DNA of 11,591 nt, taken from the NCBI GenBank assembly GCA_046541195.1, contig JBKHDT010000075.1, positions 1 through 11,591 on the forward strand, read 5' to 3'. Under the pieces are notes generated by a model. It saw nothing but the letters and a program-made list of their open reading frames with translations. It made no database searches and was not told the DNA's origin. Positions within the stretch are counted from its first letter, which is position 1, and each line of letters begins with the position of its first letter. Of this stretch, positions 6,382 to 11,591 are shown in pieces. The translations under genes were made by a program, and so were the position numbers. This stretch comes from JBKHDT01 sp046541195 (GTDB lineage: Bacteria > Pseudomonadota > Gammaproteobacteria > Halothiobacillales > Halothiobacillaceae).

Positions 6382-8912
6382 TGGCTTGTCTCCAGCCGGT
6401 GATCACAGACGGGGCGGATCTTGCCGCTGGCGGCTATGCGTTCAAACGCATTGGCCGGCATCGCGCGAACCGCAAAACGAAAGGCCAGCCCGAATTCCTT
6501 CTCGCAGTAGTCGATCTCGGCGTAGTGCGCGCGAATCATCTGCTCGACCTGGCCCGGGTCCACGTTCCCGGACTCGTCGATCCACAGAACAAGCAGCACG
6601 TTGCGATCCTGCTCCTGGATGTGGATCTGGACCGGGCCGGCATAACCGAGCTGCTCGTCAAGGAGATTGACGAAGCGGCGGTAGTTGAAAAACGGTCCAC
6701 CGGCCTTGAAGGTATCGCCGATTCGCCCCAGCAACTCAAAGCGCGGATCACGCCGCCCGCAGGGGCAGGCGCCCGGCACCCAGCGGCCGGTGTCCCCGAT
6801 TTCGTAACGCGCCACGATCGGTCGGCGCCTTGCGTGGCTCGTCAGCAGCAGACGGCCGACCTCCTCGCCCTGCACCGGTTCGTCGTCCTCCATCCGGACG
6901 ATTTCCAGGGTCTGCAGGCCGGTCAGCACGTGATGCACCGACCCCGTGCAGTGCGGGCACTGATAACCCATCGGCCCGGCATCGTTCGAGCCGTAGACCG
7001 CCGAGCGCAGGGTGCGCACCTGGCAGGTTTCGGTGAGAAAGCGATACTGGGAGCGGGTGAGCCTTTCCCCGGCATAGAAGATCTTCTCGATCCGGCCCGC
7101 CAGGCGATCCCGCTGCGTTTCCATCAGGGGCAGCAGGTGCGAGGGCATGCCGACCAGCACGTTCGTGTCGGTCAGGAGAATTCGCTCCGCAATCTCGTCG
7201 TAGTCATGCACCATCGCCATCGGTACCTGGCGCACCCGCAGTTGCTCCAGGATGGTCCAGAAACTGACAAAACTGCCGTACAGGTGTCCACTGGCATAGA
7301 GATTCATCACCCGGTCACGGTCCGGTTCCAGCCCGGCCGCGACCAGCCCGTGCCCAGCGGCGCGCATCTGGTCGTGGTAATCATCCCAGGAAAAGGTCGA
7401 GAACACCGGCGTTCCGCTTGAGCCTCCGCTCTGGAAGACCAGGTCCGCATCGTGCACCGCGGTCGCCCGGGCCTGGAACGTCGGCTTGTCCATGATCTCG
7501 GCTTGAGGGGGCGGCACCATGCGTCCTTCCAGTTCGGCAAACGAGCCGACCCCGCAAGCGGCCTCCGGTGCATCCACACTGATCCGCCGGGCCAGCTGCG
7601 CCAGGGCGTGCACGCCGTCATGCGGGGCGCCCAGGTAGCTGTCCACCATCTCGCCGGGCCTGGCGATTCGGGTGATCCCCGCCGCGAACAGCGCCCGGCT
7701 CAGCGGCGCCAGCGACGACAGGCCACAGGACAGACCGCAGGTTTGCAACCAGGCCCGCATCGGTCGCAGGACCGGCACGATCTGCTCGCGCTGGATCGGC
7801 TTGACCCACAAGGTCCGGAACAGCGGCGAGGGCTTCAGGCCCGGGCGTTCGTCAAGAATCACCCGCCAGCGACCATGCTCGGCGTCTTCGAAGACCCGGG
7901 TCAGACCCAGCGCTTCCTCGGCCCGGGCAATACTCACCACCGTGGTCAGTTCCGCCTGTTCGGCATCGTCCGGTTCCTGCCCCGGAATCGAGGGCGAAAT
8001 CACGCGCAGGCGTTCCGCCAGATCGGCGGCGAAGGCTTCGGCCTCGGCACGCCCCCCTTCCACGAAGAGCGTCTGCGGGCTGGAGCAGGCCTGTTGATCC
8101 AGGCGGCAGGTATCGCGTGCCGCGCCCTCGAGTGCGGCGTGGCGCGCCTTCGGGTCCGCCAGGCACTCGGCTGCAACGTAACCGAAGGAAACCTTGTGCC
8201 CCCAGGCCACCAGGCGCGCGCCTTCCGGTGCCTGGGCGCGCACCGCGGCAATCGCCCGTTCTCCGCCCCAGGCCGAGATCGCGTCCGCCTGGGCAAAGAG
8301 CCGCTGCATCGCCCCGGTATCCGAAGAGGCCACATGGACCACCGCGATGTATTCGCAGAGGCGGCCGCCCGGGTCCCGGGCGCAAAGGGCCTCGGCAAAC
8401 TCGGCGGCGAACGCCGAGTCCCGGGCACTGAGCTTGACGACATTGACGTTGCCGACCAGCAGTCCCTCGATCAGCCCCAGCGCGGCCACGGCAAAGACGT
8501 TTGCCGGCATGACATGCACTACGCAGCCGACCGGATACCAGGCTTCGAACTGCCGTTGCGGATAGATTCGCGTCAACTCGCCCGGCCGGGACACGCCAAG
8601 CTCGGCCCGCAGCTTGCCCTGCAGTGCCTCGGCCCGGAGCATTGCCACCATTCCCTCGAGCATCTGGGCGACATCATCCCCCGCGTTCGTCTCTCGGGCC
8701 AATGCGGCCAGTCGTTCGCGCAATGGCTTGCCCCCGGACAGGTCATCGGCCAGGCGGTCGGCGGCGACCAGCAGATCCTCAAAGGGAAACGGTCTAGCCG
8801 CGGTCTGCTCGATATGCCCCGGAAGCGCCTCCAGCCGCGCCTCGATTGCCTCCAGGGCCAGCCACTCGCCGAACCAGAAATGCCGTCCTGTCTGTGTGCC
8901 CGTCGTACTCAT
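6378..8912 (-). CDS. LuxC-type acyl-CoA reductase fused to a PaaK-like adenylation module
   Basis: Starting at ATG 8912-8910 the protein has 844 residues in one uninterrupted frame. Residues about 1-460 are a full-length LuxC reductase: PVGCVVHVMPANVF (127-140), GNVNVVKLSARDS (154-166), AWGGERA (214-220), and DQQACSSPQTLFVE (272-285). Cys276 in the last motif matches the acyl-accepting cysteine of the family. Residues about 470-844 are a complete adenylation module: FQSGGSSGTPVFSTFS (493-508), VYGSNDAGPMGY (639-650), YEIGDTGRW (703-711) and SGKIRPVCDHR with Lys831. The cysteines at 652/655 (CPHC) and 716/718 (CPCGR) could hold a metal. LuxC reduces activated acyl groups to aldehydes with NADPH; joining it to an activating domain suggests direct acid-to-aldehyde channelling. 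The start is fixed by the ATGA overlap with the luxE stop and a GGAG at 8924-8921. Longer in-frame starts lie inside luxE and are unlikely. Confidence 0.92.
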   Translation of the reverse strand: MSTTGTQTGRHFWFGEWLALEAIEARLEALPGHIEQTAARPFPFEDLLVAADRLADDLSGGKPLRERLAALARETNAGDDVAQMLEGMVAMLRAEALQGKLRAELGVSRPGELTRIYPQRQFEAWYPVGCVVHVMPANVFAVAALGLIEGLLVGNVNVVKLSARDSAFAAEFAEALCARDPGGRLCEYIAVVHVASSDTGAMQRLFAQADAISAWGGERAIAAVRAQAPEGARLVAWGHKVSFGYVAAECLADPKARHAALEGAARDTCRLDQQACSSPQTLFVEGGRAEAEAFAADLAERLRVISPSIPGQEPDDAEQAELTTVVSIARAEEALGLTRVFEDAEHGRWRVILDERPGLKPSPLFRTLWVKPIQREQIVPVLRPMRAWLQTCGLSCGLSSLAPLSRALFAAGITRIARPGEMVDSYLGAPHDGVHALAQLARRISVDAPEAACGVGSFAELEGRMVPPPQAEIMDKPTFQARATAVHDADLVFQSGGSSGTPVFSTFSWDDYHDQMRAAGHGLVAAGLEPDRDRVMNLYASGHLYGSFVSFWTILEQLRVRQVPMAMVHDYDEIAERILLTDTNVLVGMPSHLLPLMETQRDRLAGRIEKIFYAGERLTRSQYRFLTETCQVRTLRSAVYGSNDAGPMGYQCPHCTGSVHHVLTGLQTLEIVRMEDDEPVQGEEVGRLLLTSHARRRPIVARYEIGDTGRWVPGACPCGRRDPRFELLGRIGDTFKAGGPFFNYRRFVNLLDEQLGYAGPVQIHIQEQDRNVLLVLWIDESGNVDPGQVEQMIRAHYAEIDYCEKEFGLAFRFAVRAMPANAFERIAASGKIRPVCDHRLETSQ

Positions 8913-8924
8913 TTCAACAACTCC
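8909..8924 (-). promoter_or_regulatory. Coupled stop/start ATGA and ribosome site between luxE and the luxC fusion
   Basis: The luxE stop (TGA, 8911-8909) shares bases with the fusion start (ATG, 8912-8910). A GGAG at 8924-8921, inside the last luxE codons, is eight bases from the start. This fixes the start of the fusion and suggests translational coupling. Confidence 0.75.
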
Positions 8925-10060
8925 GCCGCGGCTGCCGCGCAGCTCTTGTTCCCGGAAACGCCCGCCCGACCCAGAACCTCGAACCAAGGCGTAGGCCGGC
9001 TGTCATCCGCCGTTGCCGGGTGGCGCACACCCAGATCCCCCATCACCACGCTATGCGCCGGTGCCGAGGTGATGTAGGGCGAGATGAAGGAAAGAAAGCC
9101 CGGCGTGCCATCGGGGACCGGCTCAAGCGTGCGGACATCCCGGACCACCACCCGCGACCAGGTCGGCTGGTGCAGGTGGTGATGCGCGCAATCGACATAG
9201 GGAATGCTGTGCTCGACCGAGCCGTAGGTTTCGACGATCCGCTCGCTCGGAATCCCGAGTTGCCTGCCGATCGACTCGTGCAGCTGCTCCCTGGAGATCG
9301 CCTTGTCCGCATGCCCCTTCCAGCCGCCGCCGAAGATCACCCAGCTGCCCTCCGGCAAGCGCAGGTCCTCCTGACGCAGCGCCCGCATCCTGTCGAGAAT
9401 GAAGTGCAGGAAGGCGGGAAACCCGATGATCCGCACCGGCAGGTCACCCTCTGCCCAGTCAACCAGAGTCCGGATGGCCCCGAAGCCGTCGAACTCGTGT
9501 CCGCCGCCCAGGTAACGCAAGGTCCAGAACTGCTCGGCGACCGGAGCCAGGCTCATCAGGTACTGGTTGGTGTTCGAGGTGCCGACCGCAAATCCCTCGT
9601 AGGGCTCGTAGGCGTTGACCAGGTAGCGTGCCGGCCGGTCGCTGACCACCCCGCGGGCCCGCATGCAGGCATCCACCATCCGGCGCGCGTGATCGATCGA
9701 AAAGGCGTCGAAGAACATCTGCGACTTCTGGCCACTGGTCCCCGAGGAGGTCAGGTGTACCTTGACCTGATCCATGGGCACCGAGCGTATCTCGTGCGCC
9801 TTGAAGAAATTCGCGTGAATCGGCGGCAGGGCGAGCACGTCCGCCATGCTGCGGATCCGCTTTGGATCCACACCCCGGGCCCGCGCAAAGCGCCCGTACC
9901 AGGGTGAACGCGCCATGTGCAGCGAGGTGATCGCCCGCATCGCATCGACAAAGTCCGCGTCCGTCTCGTCGTTCGGCAGGTAGGGCGCAGCCTGCGCGCA
10001 GAAGCGCGTGACCGCCTCGGGAACGGTCTGGTCGATCGGGTGGTCCGGCTCGTCAATCAT
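8909..10060 (-). CDS. luxE: LuxE-type acyl-protein synthetase
   Basis: The 383-residue product is close to the usual LuxE length of about 370-380. It shows the family's phosphate loop LTSSGTSGQKSQMFFD (103-118), a phenylalanine-rich IHANFFKAHEI segment (81-91), FGGGWKGH (243-250), the A5-like ETYGSVEHSIPYVDC (277-291) and a terminal NKSCAAAAAELL with Cys374. LuxE proteins activate a fatty acid as acyl-AMP and then hold the acyl group on a cysteine close to the C-terminus before passing it to LuxC; Cys374 is well placed for that role. The start at 10060-10058 is chosen because AAGGAACAGG lies at 10077-10068; a TTG start 24 codons upstream has no such site and adds a non-conserved tail. The gene is first of a four-gene coupled set, with a 420-base gap before it. 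The gene name reflects homology only: no luciferase genes are present, and the acid used is unknown. Confidence 0.9.
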   Translation of the reverse strand: MIDEPDHPIDQTVPEAVTRFCAQAAPYLPNDETDADFVDAMRAITSLHMARSPWYGRFARARGVDPKRIRSMADVLALPPIHANFFKAHEIRSVPMDQVKVHLTSSGTSGQKSQMFFDAFSIDHARRMVDACMRARGVVSDRPARYLVNAYEPYEGFAVGTSNTNQYLMSLAPVAEQFWTLRYLGGGHEFDGFGAIRTLVDWAEGDLPVRIIGFPAFLHFILDRMRALRQEDLRLPEGSWVIFGGGWKGHADKAISREQLHESIGRQLGIPSERIVETYGSVEHSIPYVDCAHHHLHQPTWSRVVVRDVRTLEPVPDGTPGFLSFISPYITSAPAHSVVMGDLGVRHPATADDSRPTPWFEVLGRAGVSGNKSCAAAAAELLK

Positions 10061-10080
10061 GTATTCGCCTGTTCCTTGTG
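10058..10080 (-). promoter_or_regulatory. Ribosome binding site and start of luxE
   Basis: On the minus strand AAGGAACAGG (10077-10068) is followed by seven bases and then the ATG at 10060-10058. This is the best Shine-Dalgarno in the area and decides the start against a TTG 72 bases upstream. Confidence 0.65.
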
Positions 10081-10265
10081 GGTGGGTGCCCGCCCGGCTC
10101 GACCGGCCGCCCGGGGCGCATGCCCGGATCAAGCCTGCGGTTGCGATCCGTTGGGACGAATGAATGGCCAGCCCGAAACGGGGGTCGGTTTGCGGTGGGA
10201 CCGCGGACGGCCGGTACCCGATTTTTCGGCAAGGTCATGCCTGGACTTTTTTAGGTTCCGTCCGG

Positions 10266-10283
10266 CCGGGAAGATCATCCCGG
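10266..10283. repeat. 6-bp inverted repeat upstream of luxE (possible operator)
   Basis: CCGGGA (10266-10271) and TCCCGG (10278-10283) flank six bases, AGATCA. The element is next to the AT-rich patch and overlaps one copy of the repeated GGGATGATC. It could be a regulator-binding site for the luxE operon, but the arms are short and GC-rich. Confidence 0.3.
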
Positions 10284-10394
10284 GTACTGCAATCTGTGGA
10301 TGTCGGATCTGATCACCACCGCCATTGCCGGCCTGGCGATCATCCCCCGGCCGCCACCCGGACGCTACCACAATCACCACCGAACGAGCGCACA

Positions 10395-10418
10395 GGCCGG
10401 GCACCGCGGTGACCGGCC
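10395..10418. repeat. 24-base interrupted palindrome
   Basis: GGCCGG, one mismatched base, the perfect palindrome CACCGCGGTG, one base and CCGGCC give 24 bases with dyad symmetry. It lies 63 bases past the M16 stop codon and next to the tandem repeat. No T-run follows, so it would act as a factor-independent terminator only poorly. A protein-binding site or a 3'-end stabilising hairpin is possible. Confidence 0.5.
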
Positions 10419-10421
10419 CCC

Positions 10422-10465
10422 CGGGGTCGGACCGGGGTCGGACCGGGGTCGATCCGGGGCCGATC
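10422..10465. repeat. Four tandem 11-bp repeats downstream of the M16 gene
   Basis: Units at 10422-10432, 10433-10443, 10444-10454 and 10455-10465 read CGGGGTCGGAC twice, then CGGGGTCGATC and CGGGGCCGATC. The spacing of 11 bases is about one helical turn, so each unit would face the same side of the DNA. The array ends 15 bases from the M16 stop codon. It may be a slippage-prone microsatellite or a cooperative binding site. Confidence 0.75.
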
Positions 10466-10480
10466 CCGGGCGGCATGCGG

Positions 10481-11591
10481 TCAGATCCGTTCGATCGCCA
10501 GACCCAGCGACTCGGCCTCGGACAGCCCGGCCTGGCCGGTCAGCACCCCGACACTGGCACGCTCCGGCACCAGGTAGGACTCGGTCACCCGACGCAGGTC
10601 CTCCAGCGTGACATCCAGTACCGCGGCTCGCAGGGCACGCAGCCGTTCCGGGGTGCGCCCGTGGAGACCGTCGACAAAGGCCTTTTTGGCCTCGCCGGCC
10701 GGTGACCCGGGCCGATCGATCGAGGAGACGACCCCGAAAATCGCCTCGTCCACACTGCGCTGCTCATGCTTCCCGGAGACCATCCAGTCAATTGCGGCAT
10801 CAAAGTCGGCCAGGGTCTCGCCCATGCGTGGATCGCGGTACGAGAAGAACCGGAAGGAAGCCGACTCGGCATCGTAACCGGCACCGCCGCCGTAGGCACC
10901 GCCCTGCTCGCGAATGGCACGATGCAGGAAACCATTGCGCAGGAAGCCACCGAGTACCGACAGCGCCGCCGCGTCCGCATGTGCCGGCGGCACGGCGGGA
11001 AACGCCTTGGCACAGTAGTTCACGGCGAGGTTGCCGACCCAGGCCTCGCGGGTCGCTTCCCGGATCCCGGGGCGCCCGAAGGCCGGCGCCGGGGTGCCGG
11101 GCTGCATGTGCCCTGCCAGCGTGGCCCGGATGGTTTCGAAATCCCGACGCTCGGCCACCACGTTGTACCGGCGCGCCGCCGAGCGAATTCGTTCATGCAG
11201 CGCGGCCAGGCGTGTGCTGAGCGATTCGAGTTCGGCCTGCTCGCCGATTGCCTCGTCGAGCTGCTTGACCTGACGCACCCCGAGCACTCCACCGAAACGA
11301 TGGGACAGTGCCGCGCGGGGGGACAGCCGACTGGAAGCCAGAATCATCGCCAGCTGGTGCCCGGCCTGGGCAACACCCTGTTCGGCTCGGAACCGCATCT
11401 GGGCGATCAGGTCCGCGATCCGGTCGGTTTCGTCGAATCGGGCAGTCTCCAGCGTCTCGTGCAACAGCCGCGCCAGCGGCTCCTGATTGCGGGTCAGCGC
11501 CTTGCCCGAGACCATGAACCAGGCCCGCAACTTCTGCTCGTCCTCCAGGCAGGGCCGGATGGAGCTGTACGCCGAAAAGCCCCCGGTGGTC
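10481..11591 (-). CDS. M16C metallopeptidase, presequence-protease (PreP)-like, C-terminal part (cut by right edge)
   Basis: About 369 residues at the C-terminus of an insulinase-family zinc peptidase are visible; the frame stays open to the right edge, so the true start and the HxxEH zinc site lie outside. The segment LHRAIREQGGAYGGGAGYD carries the Arg-x5-Tyr pair typical of the C-terminal half of M16 enzymes, and FFSYRDPRMGETL and the SSIDRPGSPAGEAKKAF stretch are in the style of PreP/Cym1 proteins. The visible N-terminal part (helical, rich in Arg, Glu and Leu) corresponds to the linker and M16C-associated region between the two halves. Family knowledge: these enzymes form a closed chamber that degrades unfolded peptides of moderate length. 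The gene stops 420 bases before luxE on the same strand and is most likely a separate housekeeping unit. Bacterial role and substrates are inferred from the family only. Confidence 0.9.
   Translation of the reverse strand, partial: TTGGFSAYSSIRPCLEDEQKLRAWFMVSGKALTRNQEPLARLLHETLETARFDETDRIADLIAQMRFRAEQGVAQAGHQLAMILASSRLSPRAALSHRFGGVLGVRQVKQLDEAIGEQAELESLSTRLAALHERIRSAARRYNVVAERRDFETIRATLAGHMQPGTPAPAFGRPGIREATREAWVGNLAVNYCAKAFPAVPPAHADAAALSVLGGFLRNGFLHRAIREQGGAYGGGAGYDAESASFRFFSYRDPRMGETLADFDAAIDWMVSGKHEQRSVDEAIFGVVSSIDRPGSPAGEAKKAFVDGLHGRTPERLRALRAAVLDVTLEDLRRVTESYLVPERASVGVLTGQAGLSEAESLGLAIERI

Larger units (their letters stand above)
10061..10480. other. Intergenic region carrying the probable promoter of the luxE operon
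   Basis: No gene is supported in these 420 bases. From the M16 end towards luxE (minus strand) it holds the 11-bp tandem repeat, a 24-base palindrome, two copies each of GTGGTGAT (10380-10373, 10319-10312) and GGGATGATC (10346-10338, 10281-10273), and an AT-rich patch (about 10218-10256). A GC stem lies in the likely leader (CCGGG 10111-10115 with CCCGG 10123-10127). A promoter for the four-gene operon is expected here. I see no clean -10/-35 pair and no A-run that would give an intrinsic terminator for the M16 gene. Confidence 0.6.

Noticed and set aside
8913..8987. Upstream start that would add 25 residues to the LuxC fusion
   Set aside because: The extra residues lie wholly within the luxE coding region in another frame, and the ATGA overlap with GGAG marks the later start.
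7452..9077. Plus-strand open frame of 541 codons opposite the luxC fusion
   Set aside because: Antisense shadow of the LuxC-PaaK coding frame, with no domain or ribosome site.
5101..10060. Complete bioluminescence operon
   Set aside because: LuxE and LuxC relatives are present, but there is no LuxA, LuxB or LuxD sequence in the window, and the other genes are not part of known lux operons.
10061..10132. Upstream TTG start that would add 24 residues to LuxE
   Set aside because: No ribosome site precedes it, the added residues do not resemble LuxE, and the ATG at 10060 has a good site and gives the usual family length.
10222..10240. Sigma-54-like promoter GGCATG-ACC-TTGC on the minus strand upstream of luxE
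   Set aside because: The GG to GC spacing is one base shorter than the strict sigma-54 spacing, and the T before GG is missing.
10240..10256. Plus-strand T6 run as an intrinsic terminator
   Set aside because: No stable stem precedes it on the plus strand, and both neighbouring genes read on the minus strand, where it is an A-run.
1..11591. Insertion sequences, CRISPR arrays, tRNA or rRNA genes
   Set aside because: I found no transposase frame, no regular spacer-repeat array and no tRNA- or rRNA-like sequence on either strand by reading.

Overview
This window comes from a high-GC bacterium. The GC-rich codon use, the four-helix-bundle chemoreceptor, the SpoIIE phosphatase joined to an RsbW-type kinase domain, and a presequence-protease-like M16 peptidase together suggest a pseudomonad-type (probably gammaproteobacterial) genome. 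I cannot place the genus from the sequence alone. All genes I support read on the minus strand, so transcription runs from the right edge towards the left. Large plus-strand open frames exist but are shadows produced by the GC-rich antisense of real genes.

Layout, in the direction of transcription. (1) 11591-10481: the C-terminal third or so of an M16C (PreP-like) metallopeptidase, cut by the right edge. (2) 10480-10061: a 420-bp intergenic region with an 11-bp tandem repeat, several palindromes and probably the promoter of the next operon. (3) 10060-3542: four genes, each joined to the next by an ATGA stop/start overlap: a LuxE-type acyl-protein synthetase, a LuxC-type acyl-CoA reductase fused in frame to a PaaK-like adenylation module, a second stand-alone PaaK/LuxE-like adenylating enzyme, and a protein with a degenerate RsbW-like HATPase fold joined to a GNAT acetyltransferase. 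(4) 3541-3400: a 142-bp gap with a short terminator-like hairpin and a 12-bp direct repeat. (5) 3399-988: a membrane sensor with a SpoIIE (PP2C) phosphatase domain and a canonical HATPase kinase domain. (6) 987-653: an intergenic region. (7) 652-1: the N-terminal part of a methyl-accepting chemotaxis protein, cut by the left edge.

The core is a luxE/luxC operon with no luciferase (luxAB) and no LuxD thioesterase in view. From family knowledge, LuxE activates an acid as acyl-AMP and carries it on a cysteine, and LuxC reduces the acyl group to an aldehyde with NADPH. Here the reductase is welded to its own adenylation module and a third adenylating enzyme is present, so the operon looks like a carboxylic-acid-to-aldehyde (or alcohol) machine. 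It is coupled to a possible protein-acetylation regulator (GNAT) and followed by a partner-switching phosphatase/kinase sensor. The substrate, the product and the STAS-domain partner expected for the SpoIIE/HATPase protein cannot be read from this window.
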